This document shows, one piece after another, positions 22,721-32,257 of a DNA stretch of 34,559 nucleotides. Source of the stretch: an uncultured Gammaproteobacteria bacterium (GTDB lineage: Bacteria > Pseudomonadota > Gammaproteobacteria > Pseudomonadales > Azotimanducaceae); assembly GCA_913049815.1 (NCBI GenBank), contig CAJWYI010000011.1, positions 1 to 34,559 on the forward strand. Direction: 5' to 3'. The translations under genes were made by a program, and so were the position numbers. The notes below the pieces were generated by a model that saw only the letters and a list, made by a program, of their open reading frames with translations, was not told the origin of the DNA and ran no database searches. Numbering within the stretch: position 1 is the first letter of the stretch; each line of letters begins with the position of its first letter.

Positions 22721-24342
22721 CAGGATAATCCCAGTGCCGCAAGCGCCGTCGCTTTTGCCCACTTGTAGTCGGCCTTTCCATTCGGAGCCCGCTGCACCCT
22801 ATCGACGAGCACGACATTTTTAGGGAGTTTGTAACCGGCGATGCGCTCACGACAGAACATAATCAGCGCAGGTTCGTCCAGTTCGCCCTGATGGGATACG
22901 ACGGCAACAACGCGCTCGCCGAAACGATCATCTGGCACTCCGACCACCAGCGTATCCATAACCTCATCATGTCGCTTGATGACCTCTTCAACCTCTTCAG
23001 GGAACACTTTTTCTCCAGCGGTATTGATACACATCGAACCGCGGCCCAGCAGTGTGATAGAGCCATCAGATTCCACCTGCGCATAGTCACCCGGGAACAC
23101 ATACCTGACGCCCCCGATTTCACGCACGGTCTTCGCCGTCTTCTCAGGGTCTTTGTAGTAACCCAACATCGCACTTTGCGTTGCGATCATGCCAATGTTG
23201 CCGGAACCAGGGGTCACCTCGTGATCATCGTCGTCAATCACCTTGACGTTCGCATTCAACTGAAACTTCGCGGTCGATACCTTGCTCTCACGATTACTGA
23301 CCGAGCTTCCCATTCCCCCCTCTGTGGACCCCATTGCGTCAATCAGATTCATCTCGTTATGACCCAGCAATCCTTCTTTGACCTCCTGAGACCACATAAC
23401 GCCAGAAGATATCATCACCTGTACGCTGCTGATGTCGTAAGGTTCGCCTCGATCATGGGCCGCATCCAATGCATTCAGCAAAGGCCGCGCAAACGCATCA
23501 CCCACAATGGTCAAAGCAGTCGCACGGTGGAGCTGTGCCTCTGACCACAGTTGATCAGCATCCAGACCCAGGGAATTAACAGTGATCACTGTTCCCCCTG
23601 CCAAATGGGTCGCAAACGCCCCCACCCACATACCAGTACCATGCATCAATGGGCAACAGACAAGTCCCACTGGAAGCGCCTCAGCGGCCGCCATTGTTGA
23701 AACGTTATCACTTATCTCTTCCACGCTGGTTGATACGGGCTGACCCAGACTACCGGCGAATGCCGCCAGACCTGCTGCGTGAGCGCCAGAGCTATACATG
23801 ACCCCTTTTGGCATTCCTGTCGTACCTCCGGTGTACAACATGTACAGATCGCTGGCAGGACGTTCAATACGTGGCATAGGGGACGCTGTATTGATCGCAT
23901 CCTCGAAGCCTATGGCACCATCAATCAGCGGTGCACCAGAGTCGTCATCCAACTGAATGAAGCACCGTATGTTCGTAAGATCTGATCTAATGGCGTCGAT
24001 CTGATCTGCGTACGCCGCCTGAAAGAAGACTGCCTCTGCATCTGCGTTATTGAGCAGATACACCAGTTCTTCTTCCCGGTAACGATAGTTAACATTGATG
24101 GGCACACCGCGCATTTTGAAAATACCGTGATGCGCTTCTAGGTACTCATTGCTATTGTGGAGGTAGATGCCCACTTTACTGTTCGGCTGGAGCCCATGCT
24201 CGGTGAGGGTTGCAGCCAGGCGGGCTGCGCGATCGTCAAACTCAGACCATGTTCGACGGACGTTTCCACAAATCAGTGCCGTGCGATCACCGATTGCATC
24301 GGTTACGGCCTCGAATGCATTTGCAAAGTGCCACTCAGTCAT
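22720..24342 (-). CDS. Acyl-CoA synthetase (AMP-forming, class I adenylating)
   Basis: Activates a carboxylic acid to its CoA thioester via an acyl-adenylate. 540 residues: the large N-terminal domain has the P-loop-like A3 motif YTGGTTGMPKG (170-180) and MGSTEGG as A5; the hinge and small domain contain GEKVFPEEVEE and the C-terminal catalytic Lys in PNGKADYKW. Start ATG 24342 has AGGGAG 8 nt upstream; the extra 16 residues in the track lie in the leader. The chain-length class is not readable. It lies 61 nt after gspM on the same strand, so read-through from the T2SS operon is possible. Confidence 0.9.
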   Translation of the reverse strand: MTEWHFANAFEAVTDAIGDRTALICGNVRRTWSEFDDRAARLAATLTEHGLQPNSKVGIYLHNSNEYLEAHHGIFKMRGVPINVNYRYREEELVYLLNNADAEAVFFQAAYADQIDAIRSDLTNIRCFIQLDDDSGAPLIDGAIGFEDAINTASPMPRIERPASDLYMLYTGGTTGMPKGVMYSSGAHAAGLAAFAGSLGQPVSTSVEEISDNVSTMAAAEALPVGLVCCPLMHGTGMWVGAFATHLAGGTVITVNSLGLDADQLWSEAQLHRATALTIVGDAFARPLLNALDAAHDRGEPYDISSVQVMISSGVMWSQEVKEGLLGHNEMNLIDAMGSTEGGMGSSVSNRESKVSTAKFQLNANVKVIDDDDHEVTPGSGNIGMIATQSAMLGYYKDPEKTAKTVREIGGVRYVFPGDYAQVESDGSITLLGRGSMCINTAGEKVFPEEVEEVIKRHDEVMDTLVVGVPDDRFGERVVAVVSHQGELDEPALIMFCRERIAGYKLPKNVVLVDRVQRAPNGKADYKWAKATALAALGLS

Positions 24343-24403
24343 TGTGTTCTCCCTAGTGGACTGTTTGACTAGGATTGTACTGACTCCCATTCAGGAGGGC
24401 GAA

Positions 24404-24895
24404 TCAGCCACTTTTGCCGCTGAGAACTACGCGGGCATTAACCGTACCGGCAGATTCTTCCCGGTCAACCGACATCTGTTTCACACCAATACCGGATCTG
24501 GACTGGGAATCCAGCCATCGCATCAGATCGTTGAACGCAACATCATCGAACCAAACGCTGACACCGTCACTGCCCTCAGGTTGTAATCGTGTCGGCTTGA
24601 TGTCGAATTGACGGGTAGTTCGAGAAACCTGATTTAGTATTTGTTGACCGCTCAATGTTGAGGCCGTGCCGCCTAAATTTTGACGCGCAGTATCCATGGT
24701 GCTTTCCATACGAGCGACCAATGCGACGTAGCGATTCCGCTCTTCCAGTCGATTGCTATAGAACGACATTGCGGAGGTTAATGTGAAGTAACACAGCAAC
24801 ATCAGCATAAAAATGCCCAGTGCAACCAGAGCCGTGCGCTCATTGGGTTCGAGATTCCCAAAACCGCTTCTCAGGTTGACCCAGAGTTCTGTCAT
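24404..24895 (-). CDS. gspM: Type II secretion protein GspM
   Basis: Inner-membrane platform component, 163 residues. A short cytoplasmic N-terminus with WVNLRSGFGNLEPNERTAL is followed by one membrane segment (about 23-43), a coiled-coil-like stretch, and a periplasmic ferredoxin-like domain to the end. It dimerises with GspL in the family. The start overlaps the gspL stop (TGATG). This is the last gsp gene; no gspN follows. Confidence 0.88.
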   Translation of the reverse strand: MTELWVNLRSGFGNLEPNERTALVALGIFMLMLLCYFTLTSAMSFYSNRLEERNRYVALVARMESTMDTARQNLGGTASTLSGQQILNQVSRTTRQFDIKPTRLQPEGSDGVSVWFDDVAFNDLMRWLDSQSRSGIGVKQMSVDREESAGTVNARVVLSGKSG

Positions 24896-26160
24896 CAGCC
24901 ATCCACCCGAATCTTGATGTTGCCCTTCACCAGACCTTCATCCTGGCTCAGCGTACCAATGTCTGCCTGGAGGCCTGCCTGTGACAGCGTCCGTGCGAGT
25001 GTGACGAACTGTTCATTACGGGAAGCTTGGAGTTGCATAATCAGATCACCACGACTTGCATTAAAGTTCACACTGATCAATTGCATATCGCTGGCGGGCA
25101 CGTGTCGTGCTGCTTCGGAGAAGACTTTCATGAAACTTTGACCACTGTCCACCCGATTGCCTCTCAGATGGGCTTCCCACTTTGTGCCGATACCAGTGAC
25201 GCTTCGCGCGTTAGGGAACACGGATCGATACAGATCAACTGCCTCTGCCTCATGTTGGCTAGCTTTGATGTCCAGGTACGTACCCTGAACAAACAACAGC
25301 AAAATATTAAAGACGAACGTACACGCCGCGAGCACAGCCAGTGTCTGCCAGCGGACGCCACGCGTTGAGGGTGGTCGTTTGATCTTGTAGTCACCCTGGA
25401 GAAGATTAATCGCATTCGTATTGAAATTTCGACAGAGGTACTCGAACGCTGAGTATTCTGCCCTGTGGGTTTCAACGGCAAGGGATTCAGCCGCAAGCTG
25501 GCTCGCCAAAACCTCAATCGTATCGACATCGGACTTGGATGCTGTAATCGATACCGGACGTGCCTCATTGTCCACTGTCTCACCGACAGACGTCATCTCG
25601 TGGACGTCTGGCGACCCGAACAACATCGGCAGGAGCGCGACACTGGTTAGAACGCCGCCGTTATCCTCAGTACGGACCCAGCAACGGCCGCCGTGAACTA
25701 ATGCACTTGGCCAAGATGGCTGATGTAGCACGTCAGGTGTTAACGTGGAAATAGGTAACCCTGTTGTTGTTAACCAGTCAAATAGGTCTGACATCAACTC
25801 GCTGTCGACCACAGCGACGGCATATTCGGAGCCCCCTGTCGAGCTTGTAGCGAAATGGCAATGTTCGACTTCCGTTGCCAGGTCATCCTCTACCATATAG
25901 GGAATGGCTTGCGACACCTGACGTTGCTGACGACCTGGTACCGTCGCGCGCGTCAGCAGACACAACTCCGTTGACAACAGCACGTGAACCTCACCCGCAA
26001 TGGGTTGAAGGTTGCTCAGCTCATCCTGAAAGTCAGAACCATCGCCAGCACCTTTCGCACGCACAATACCTGTGGACTCGTCGAGCAGCAGCCATTGCAC
26101 TGCGTAGCAATCCAGAGATTCGGCAACTCGAGATAACCGGACATAGAGATTCTCAGGCAT
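24895..26160 (-). CDS. gspL: Type II secretion protein GspL
   Basis: 421 residues. The N-terminal cytoplasmic actin-like domain (about 1-260) docks GspE. A single membrane segment (about 275-295, LAVLAACTFVFNILLLFV) and a periplasmic C-terminal domain (about 330-421) follow. Position between K and M, the domain order, and the 8-nt overlap with gspK support the call. Sequence conservation of GspL is low in general, so the call leans on context and architecture. Confidence 0.9.
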   Translation of the reverse strand: MPENLYVRLSRVAESLDCYAVQWLLLDESTGIVRAKGAGDGSDFQDELSNLQPIAGEVHVLLSTELCLLTRATVPGRQQRQVSQAIPYMVEDDLATEVEHCHFATSSTGGSEYAVAVVDSELMSDLFDWLTTTGLPISTLTPDVLHQPSWPSALVHGGRCWVRTEDNGGVLTSVALLPMLFGSPDVHEMTSVGETVDNEARPVSITASKSDVDTIEVLASQLAAESLAVETHRAEYSAFEYLCRNFNTNAINLLQGDYKIKRPPSTRGVRWQTLAVLAACTFVFNILLLFVQGTYLDIKASQHEAEAVDLYRSVFPNARSVTGIGTKWEAHLRGNRVDSGQSFMKVFSEAARHVPASDMQLISVNFNASRGDLIMQLQASRNEQFVTLARTLSQAGLQADIGTLSQDEGLVKGNIKIRVDG

Positions 26161-27160
26161 CCCCTGCCTCAGTCAGAGTTAATGTGTCCTGATCGCCGTC
26201 TAACTTATCGTCATGAAGAACAGGAAAGAATTTGCGACTGTGGTCTCTGTAAATCACCTGCATGACACCTAAAGTCGGGTTCCTTTCAATGACGCTCGAA
26301 AGATACGCGTAGCGATCCAGATATCTTGCTCGGACCTGAACACGAAAATAGCGTGATTGTACACTAAGACCTGCCGGTACCACGCCAAGACCTGCTAACT
26401 CCGGTTGACTCAAAAATGACGCGATCGATGTATAACCGCCTTCAGCATCGCGAGCGAGCACCATCGACTCAGCCTGTGCCAACGTAAGACCAGGTGAGAG
26501 TGACTGAAGCACACTCGCAGGCGCGGTATTGACATTAATAAACGCAAAATTGATGGGCAGCGCGGTCAAACCACCATTTAAAAGTTCAAAAACTTCTGGG
26601 GTCATATCCAGTAAGAGCCTAAGCTCGCTGATATCTGTAATCGGACCATCTGCGGGTCTGAACGGTCTCGCCAGAGCGAGATAGTCATATTCTTCAGCAC
26701 CTAAACCGCGGGTTGCATTATCCGAATCCACCCAATCGACAATCCTGTCCTGAAACGCCGAGTCAACCTGAAGCTCATCGATATAGGTTCGCAGCCATCG
26801 TGAAGTGCGCGAATTCTGACGTTCTGTGACTGCATTCACGTTGATGAGTCCCTGTAAGTCTATGATCTGCAGAGACACTTCACCATTTTTAAATTCAAAA
26901 CTGAGATTAGGATTCGCCCACGGCTCTCCCAGATGGTCCCAAGACGCTGACTCTGCACTCCGCATATCCTCAGCTAGGATCTGACGAGCAAGTTCCTCCC
27001 CACCGAGGGCATACTCTCTTGCCTGCATGTTGATGCTCTGCGTGCCAGCACGACTGGCTGACAGACTCTGCGTTGTAATCATCCGAACAGCGAGCACTGT
27101 ACCCACAACCACGACCAACAGGACGGAGATTAGGGCAATACCTTTGCATCGAGTCCTCAC
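26153..27160 (-). CDS. gspK: Type II secretion minor pseudopilin GspK
   Basis: 335 residues, the large pseudopilin expected at the pseudopilus tip. A basic leader ending in KG is cut before IALISVLLVVVVG. It lacks the Glu at +5, as is usual for GspK. A large globular domain includes INVNAV and the later FINVNTAPASVLQSL, which resemble the helix-hairpin-like repeats of the family. ATGA overlap with gspJ. Confidence 0.92.
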   Translation of the reverse strand: MRTRCKGIALISVLLVVVVGTVLAVRMITTQSLSASRAGTQSINMQAREYALGGEELARQILAEDMRSAESASWDHLGEPWANPNLSFEFKNGEVSLQIIDLQGLINVNAVTERQNSRTSRWLRTYIDELQVDSAFQDRIVDWVDSDNATRGLGAEEYDYLALARPFRPADGPITDISELRLLLDMTPEVFELLNGGLTALPINFAFINVNTAPASVLQSLSPGLTLAQAESMVLARDAEGGYTSIASFLSQPELAGLGVVPAGLSVQSRYFRVQVRARYLDRYAYLSSVIERNPTLGVMQVIYRDHSRKFFPVLHDDKLDGDQDTLTLTEAGDA

Positions 27161-27831
27161 TGAATCACCGGACCATCTGATGGTTCTTCCGCGTTCCCAT
27201 CCGCCCCCTCACCTGTGGACCAGAACTCCAGGCCCTGTCTTATCGCTGTCAAAGGATAAAGCGCCTGTATCGAGCCTACGTGCGCCAGCGTGAGGTCAAT
27301 TTGCAGTAACCGAGGTTGATCGCCATCCTCCTGTAGCTCATTCGAAGGCCATTGATCCAGGACCCGATTGTCTGTTCGCAATGAAACCCTGAAGTCCTGA
27401 ACGTCGGTAAACAGGACCTGCGACTTTGGTTCTGTATTCTGTGCTCGATCCAGAACCAGCCAGAAGTGTCGAATCAATTCGTCATCACTATTGATCGAAT
27501 AGGCAACACGTTGCAGAGAACTGCGAGGCAGCTGGGCAGGATTGCTCCATCCGGACCGTGTCAGTTCGACCGTATGAGGACCGAAATTGACCATGAGCGC
27601 TGGTAAACTATCTCCATACTGATCTTTGATGTTGCGCAATGTCAGCTGCGTAAAATCCCTTTCCATAGCCGCCAGCGCACGGCTCATGATGGTAACTTCG
27701 TCGCCAACATGCCGTGACGTATCCTCAGCGTTAAGGACTGTTCGTAATACGGCGTTGGAACCGAGACCAATCAGCGCAAATATGCTGATCGCAATCAGTA
27801 CCTCTAGCAAGGTAAATCCTCGATAGCGCAT
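27157..27831 (-). CDS. gspJ: Type II secretion minor pseudopilin GspJ
   Basis: 224 residues. The prepilin site RG|FTLLEVLIA begins almost at the N-terminus (leader MRYRG), with Glu at +5, then a hydrophobic helix and a beta-rich globular domain. It forms a tip complex with GspI and GspK in the family. Start overlaps the gspI stop (TGATG). The C-terminal tail is acidic (GEGADGNAEEPSDG). Confidence 0.92.
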   Translation of the reverse strand: MRYRGFTLLEVLIAISIFALIGLGSNAVLRTVLNAEDTSRHVGDEVTIMSRALAAMERDFTQLTLRNIKDQYGDSLPALMVNFGPHTVELTRSGWSNPAQLPRSSLQRVAYSINSDDELIRHFWLVLDRAQNTEPKSQVLFTDVQDFRVSLRTDNRVLDQWPSNELQEDGDQPRLLQIDLTLAHVGSIQALYPLTAIRQGLEFWSTGEGADGNAEEPSDGPVIQ

Positions 27832-28241
27832 CAGTAACGACCTAGAAATCCTGTTAACTCAGCGACTACACTATCGGGATCAGCCTCCCTGGCGACCTGG
27901 ACATTGATCCGACGCATCAGCTCGTTCTCCGTCGATTCTGTTGTGACGATAAGTTCCCAATCTCTGCCTGCCATTGTGACGCTCTCACGATCGACGCCAG
28001 GACCGCGGAAGGTACTGTCCTGGCGGGGTGCTGCACGAAGCTCACTCAGTCGATTCCTGGCGATCAATTCGGCAATGCCACGCTCTCGGAGTGTATCGGT
28101 TTGAAGTAACGAAAAGCTGGCACTCTTTACGAGCGCCGCCGAGACGACTGCAAACACCGCCAATGCGATCATGACCTCGACAAGGGTAAATCCACTATTA
28201 CGACAGGAACATCTTGCTGATCGTCTACGGTTCCCCTTCAT
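27831..28241 (-). CDS. gspI: Type II secretion minor pseudopilin GspI
   Basis: 136 residues from ATG 28241. The leader MKGNRRRSARCSCRNSG is basic, and peptidase GspO would cut before FTLVEVMIALAVF. The rest is a short globular domain with LIARNRLSELR, common in GspI. The 11 extra track residues overlap gspH; the chosen start overlaps it by only 17 nt. Confidence 0.9.
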   Translation of the reverse strand: MKGNRRRSARCSCRNSGFTLVEVMIALAVFAVVSAALVKSASFSLLQTDTLRERGIAELIARNRLSELRAAPRQDSTFRGPGVDRESVTMAGRDWELIVTTESTENELMRRINVQVAREADPDSVVAELTGFLGRY

Positions 28242-28770
28242 TGCCGTTATCCCACTCAAAACCGCCGTAACCATCGGCAGTCAATATCCTGCTACCCAGA
28301 TCGTCTTTCAGACGCAACTCAAAGGGCGTGACTTCTCCACTGGAAAGAATCAGGACGGCCGGGGGCTCGTCTTCGCCGATCGTCAATGGCACATCTTCGA
28401 TTCGCAATGACAGTAATTGCCCCTCCTCCAACTGCCTTGGACGAAACGGGCGCTCATCTAACGTAATCCACTGTTGTCCATCATCATCGTAACGAACGAA
28501 CTCGTACCCGAATCCCTCGGTACGGAATCCCAACTCTACCGATGCTGACACCGCCTCGTCATGGGCGAGTGTCATCAGCGTTTTCAGACGTCGCATCTCC
28601 GTATCGAAAGTATCTGTCACCACAAGCGCCGGAATACTGGACACAACAATGCCCGTCATGACTGAGACGATAAAAAGAACAACCAGTATCTCAATGAGTG
28701 TGAAGCCTCGAGCCCAAGGCCGCAACTTGGACGAAGAATCGTTACAGATCCGAGAAACGAATGTCCGCAT
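28225..28770 (-). CDS. gspH: Type II secretion minor pseudopilin GspH
   Basis: 181 residues from ATG 28770 (AAGGTG upstream). A long leader ends at ARG|FTLIEILVVLFIVSVM, Glu at +5. The globular domain shows the GspH/FimT-like pattern (LMTLAHDEAVSASVELGFR). It overlaps the end of gspG by 29 nt. The track start at 28803 would add a segment inside gspG and is less likely. Confidence 0.88.
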   Translation of the reverse strand: MRTFVSRICNDSSSKLRPWARGFTLIEILVVLFIVSVMTGIVVSSIPALVVTDTFDTEMRRLKTLMTLAHDEAVSASVELGFRTEGFGYEFVRYDDDGQQWITLDERPFRPRQLEEGQLLSLRIEDVPLTIGEDEPPAVLILSSGEVTPFELRLKDDLGSRILTADGYGGFEWDNGNEGEP

Positions 28771-29173
28771 CCACACCTTCACCACCTTCCCGGCGATCAG
28801 CACCGAAGGAAATCAACTCGAAGTGCCTCGGACCTTCACTGATGTAAAGGAACGGCTCTCCCCAGGGGTCTTCAGGAAGCTTGTTCAGATAGGGTTCCGG
28901 TCCCCATTTACGCGGTTCAGGATAACCAGAAGGTTCACTGACGAGCGCATCCAAACTCTGTTCCGAGCTGGGATACGTACTGTTGTCTATTCGATAGAAA
29001 TCGAGAGATGCCGCCACATTTTGCATTTGAATTTTCGCCGCTTCCACTCTGGCTTCTTCGGGTTTACCAATGATATTGGGTACGATGATGGCTCCAAGAA
29101 TTCCCAGAATCACCACAACGACCATGACCTCGATCAGGGTAAAGCCGCGTTGGACGATCTGATTGTTTACCAT
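28742..29173 (-). CDS. gspG: Type II secretion major pseudopilin GspG
   Basis: 143 residues from ATG 29173. Leader MVNNQIVQRG is cut before FTLIEVMVVVVILGILGA. The rest matches GspG well: VPNIIGKPEEARVEAAK, then YRIDNSTYPSSEQSLDALV, then YLNKLPEDPWGEPFLY, with the acidic C-terminal loop that binds calcium in the family. It forms the pseudopilus shaft. A 98-nt gap separates it from gspF, the largest in the gsp run, so a separate translation signal (GGAG) serves it. Confidence 0.95.
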   Translation of the reverse strand: MVNNQIVQRGFTLIEVMVVVVILGILGAIIVPNIIGKPEEARVEAAKIQMQNVAASLDFYRIDNSTYPSSEQSLDALVSEPSGYPEPRKWGPEPYLNKLPEDPWGEPFLYISEGPRHFELISFGADRREGGEGVDADIRFSDL

Positions 29174-29271
29174 GTTCTTCTGCTCCACATCGGATGAGGA
29201 TTCGACGTCTGATCGTCTCTCAGTTTTCCTGACCACATTGTAACAGGGTACAGACGCATGGAGATGTCTCC

Positions 29272-30501
29272 TCAAAGGCCAACGAGTTGATTCAGGTTGA
29301 TGATCGGTAACAGAATTGCCATCACAATCGTAAAGACGGCACCGCCCATCACCACGAGCATCAGCGGCCCAAAGAGGCTGAGAAGAACATTCATCAGCAT
29401 CTCGACACTCTGTTCCATCTGGACGGCAACCCGTCCGAGCATTTGATCAAGCTCGCCGGAATTTTCACCACTAGCAACCATGTGAAGCATAATCGGTGGA
29501 AAACAGCCGCTGGCTTCCAGTGCCAAGTTCAGCGAAGCGCCCTCGCTCACCGACTCGGTCGCTTCCCGAATTTTCAATTTTAACCACTCGTTTGAAAGCA
29601 CTTCACCAGCAATACGCATCCCATCAACCAACGGGACACCACTGGATGTAAGTATGCTGAGCGTACTGGAAAACAAAGCCGTGTTCGTGCCACGGCTGAC
29701 CTTGGCAACAAGCGGCAAGTGCAGTAGTCGCCGATCCCACGAAAGACGGATCTCTGGGATCCGCAACGCATACAGACACCCGATCACAATCAAAATGACG
29801 ACGAACAGAACCCAGATTCCCCACTCTGCTACGAAGTGACTCGTGGCAATGATCGCCACCGTCAGAGTCGGCAGTTCCTGACCAGTCTCGGCAAAGACCT
29901 CTACGATGTCGGGTACGACATATCCCATCAGTCCCGCCAGAATCGAGAGGGTCAGCACAAAAAGAATGATCGGATAGACCATCGCCTGCTGAATGCGCGC
30001 TCTCGACTGCTGACGGGCTTCCGTGTAGTCCGCGAGCCTGTTTAACACCAAGTCCAGATGACCTGCGGACTCACCTGCTGCCACCGTTGCCCGGTAGAGA
30101 GCCGGGAACGCTCGCGGAAACTCAGCGAGGCTGTTAGCGAGTGAGTACCCCTCCATGACTCGTGCACGAACCGACAACAGCATGGTCTCCACGCCCGTCT
30201 TTTCGGTTTGTCGCGACACCGCCAACAACGCTTCTTCTACGGGTAACGCTGCTGCGATCAGCGTTGCTATTTGACGTGTAATCAACGCAAGGTCCGACGT
30301 TGATAACGAAGGTCGGAGAAGAACGTTCAAATTGAACTTTCGGGCGGATTCTTCTTTATTGTCGACAGCCGCAGAGACCGTGAGTGGCGCCAACGATCGA
30401 TCCCGTAAAATCTGGCGCGCCTGTCGCATGGAATCTGCTTCCAGTACGCCCTTCTCTTCGCGCCCACGCTCATTGAGCGCGGTGTAGGCAAACGCGGCCA
30501 T
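29272..30501 (-). CDS. gspF: Type II secretion inner-membrane platform protein GspF
   Basis: 409 residues with two T2SSF domains (about 70-195 and 275-397) and three membrane segments (about 170-190, 220-245, 375-400). MAAFAYTALNERGREEKGV is the typical GspF start, and the repeated VAAGESAGHLDLVL / VASGENSGELDQML motifs mark the two halves. It couples GspE ATP hydrolysis to pseudopilus growth. The ATG overlaps the gspE stop (TGATG). Confidence 0.95.
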   Translation of the reverse strand: MAAFAYTALNERGREEKGVLEADSMRQARQILRDRSLAPLTVSAAVDNKEESARKFNLNVLLRPSLSTSDLALITRQIATLIAAALPVEEALLAVSRQTEKTGVETMLLSVRARVMEGYSLANSLAEFPRAFPALYRATVAAGESAGHLDLVLNRLADYTEARQQSRARIQQAMVYPIILFVLTLSILAGLMGYVVPDIVEVFAETGQELPTLTVAIIATSHFVAEWGIWVLFVVILIVIGCLYALRIPEIRLSWDRRLLHLPLVAKVSRGTNTALFSSTLSILTSSGVPLVDGMRIAGEVLSNEWLKLKIREATESVSEGASLNLALEASGCFPPIMLHMVASGENSGELDQMLGRVAVQMEQSVEMLMNVLLSLFGPLMLVVMGGAVFTIVMAILLPIINLNQLVGL

Positions 30502-31973
30502 CAGTCTTCCATAGTCAGGCGAATAACCTCGTCGATAGAGGTCTGACCTGCAAGTATTTTCTTACAGCCATCCTCGCGGACACCCGCACCATTGCGTCTA
30601 ACCAGCGCTTCCATCTCCATTTCGGATGATCCCTGATGAATCATACGGCGCAGATCATCGTCAATCGCGACCACCTCATAGATGCCCTGCCGACCTCGGT
30701 AGCCCTCGTATGCACAATGTTCACAACCCGCTGCACGATAGACCGTCGGAGGATTTGATTTATCGACGCCCAGAAATTCGCACTCATAATCATCAGGAGT
30801 GTACGCTTCCCGACAGTGCTGACACAGCACACGGACCAGACGTTGCGCGATCAGGCCGACAATGGAGTTGCTGAGCAAATACGGCTGAACGCCCATGTTG
30901 GCGAAGCGTGTCAACGCCCCAATCGCAGTATTGGTATGAATCGTCGATAGGACCAGGTGCCCCGTAAGACTCAGCTGGACAGAAATATCAGCAGTCTCAG
31001 CATCGCGAATCTCCCCCACCATGACCACATCTGGATCCTGTCTGAGAATGGCGCGGAGTCCTTTAGCGAACGTCATGTCGGCTTTGGGATTCACCTGGGT
31101 CTGACCGATGCCCTCAACATCGTATTCAATCGGATCCTCAACCGTCAGAATATTCCGAGATCGATCGTTCAACTGATCCAGGCATGCGTACAACGTTGTG
31201 GACTTTCCTGATCCGGTAGGGCCAGTGACGAGGATGATGCCATGTGGTCGTTTGATCAGATCCTGCATGATGACAAGGTCTGTACCGTTCATACCCAGGT
31301 TTTTCAGGTCGCGTCGACCTTCCTGTTTATCCAGAAGTCGGAGTACGACCCGTTCACCATTGGCACCTGTCGGGATCGTCGATACGCGAACGTCGACTTC
31401 CTTGCCCGCCAGTTTTATGGGAATACGCCCGTCCTGAGGCAGCCGCTTTTCGGCAATATCGAGTTTTGCCATCACCTTCACTCGACTCACAAGCAGTGGT
31501 GCCAGTGCGCGTCTGGGGCTGGACACTTCTCGCAATACTCCGTCCACGCGGAACCGCACGACCATCCGTGTCTCGTAAGTCTCAATGTGGATATCCGAGG
31601 CACCTGCATTAATAGCCTTCATCAGCAATGTGTTGATGAATTGAACAATTGGGGCATTGTCATCCTGGTCCAACAGGTCACCAGTCTCAGGAATCAGTTC
31701 GGCGAGATGCGTGAGATCCATCTCATCGCCAATCTCTTCAATCACATCCATAGAATCGCCGTCGCGATAGACTTCAGCGAGCTGTTGATCGAAACGCGCA
31801 TCATCAACCAACCGCCAAGCGTCAATCTGACCCGCCACCCGCTGAACCTCGGCGATCACTGTCGCCGTTAGGCCTGCCCGATGGATCAGCGTCGGCTGTT
31901 CATCCTGCTCGACCAACAGGACACCATGTCGACGCGCAAAGCCGTACGGCAAGATCGTCAGTTGTTCACTCAT
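30501..31973 (-). CDS. gspE: Type II secretion ATPase GspE
   Basis: 490 residues, hexameric cytoplasmic ATPase. The N-terminal GspL-docking region (1-95) is followed by the PAS-like domain with ASDIHIE (125-131). Walker A is G251-PTGSGKST-259, then the Asp box (TVEDPIEYD), Walker B (DPDVVMVGEIRD) and the His box (GHLVLSTIHTN). The zinc-binding tetracysteine is C384, C387, C417 and C420. AGGAG lies 9 nt before the ATG. First gene of gspEFGHIJKLM; divergent from the LysR gene. gspC and gspD are not in the window. Confidence 0.96.
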   Translation of the reverse strand: MSEQLTILPYGFARRHGVLLVEQDEQPTLIHRAGLTATVIAEVQRVAGQIDAWRLVDDARFDQQLAEVYRDGDSMDVIEEIGDEMDLTHLAELIPETGDLLDQDDNAPIVQFINTLLMKAINAGASDIHIETYETRMVVRFRVDGVLREVSSPRRALAPLLVSRVKVMAKLDIAEKRLPQDGRIPIKLAGKEVDVRVSTIPTGANGERVVLRLLDKQEGRRDLKNLGMNGTDLVIMQDLIKRPHGIILVTGPTGSGKSTTLYACLDQLNDRSRNILTVEDPIEYDVEGIGQTQVNPKADMTFAKGLRAILRQDPDVVMVGEIRDAETADISVQLSLTGHLVLSTIHTNTAIGALTRFANMGVQPYLLSNSIVGLIAQRLVRVLCQHCREAYTPDDYECEFLGVDKSNPPTVYRAAGCEHCAYEGYRGRQGIYEVVAIDDDLRRMIHQGSSEMEMEALVRRNGAGVREDGCKKILAGQTSIDEVIRLTMED

Positions 31974-32257
31974 CGCCGGAAACTCCTGAGCCCTGTTCTA
32001 AACATCGCTGGTCTGGGTTTCTATGTTTGTATTGCCTTGCCCCCAGGCTCTGAGCAACGTTCACGATTCGAGAAGGCGCAAACATAAGAAATGGCATGGC
32101 TCTGTGTACTGGTATTGCCAGTAAGGCATACTATAAGTCATATTTATCACAATGATACTGTCAATTCAGGCCACGAATAGACATACAGCCAACCTACAAA
32201 GAGGACACCTTAAAGAGCTGGCAGTTACCATTAGGAACTGTAAAGCACATCACGACC
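31974..32257. promoter_or_regulatory. Divergent promoter region between gspE and lysR
   Basis: 284 bp. An exact inverted repeat ACTGG-TATTG-CCAGT lies at 32108-32122, about 136 nt before the LysR start. On the plus strand TTGCCA (32115-32120) and CATATT (32139-32144), 18 nt apart, could be -35/-10 elements, with the inverted repeat overlapping the -35. This is weak evidence from hexamer similarity only. No small gene is seen. Confidence 0.35.
32108..32122. promoter_or_regulatory. 15-bp inverted repeat, possible LysR-type operator
   Basis: ACTGG-TATTG-CCAGT. The dyad and its position upstream of a LysR gene fit autoregulation, a common LysR habit. Binding is inferred, not shown. Confidence 0.35.

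Noticed and set aside
22891-23544. 217-aa ORF antisense to the acyl-CoA synthetase
   Set aside because: Shadow of a gene with clear A3, A5 and A10 motifs.
28649-29197. 182-aa ORF antisense to gspG/gspH
   Set aside because: Shadow of two pseudopilin genes; no domain of its own.
31242-31871. 209-aa ORF antisense to gspE
   Set aside because: Shadow of the ATPase gene.
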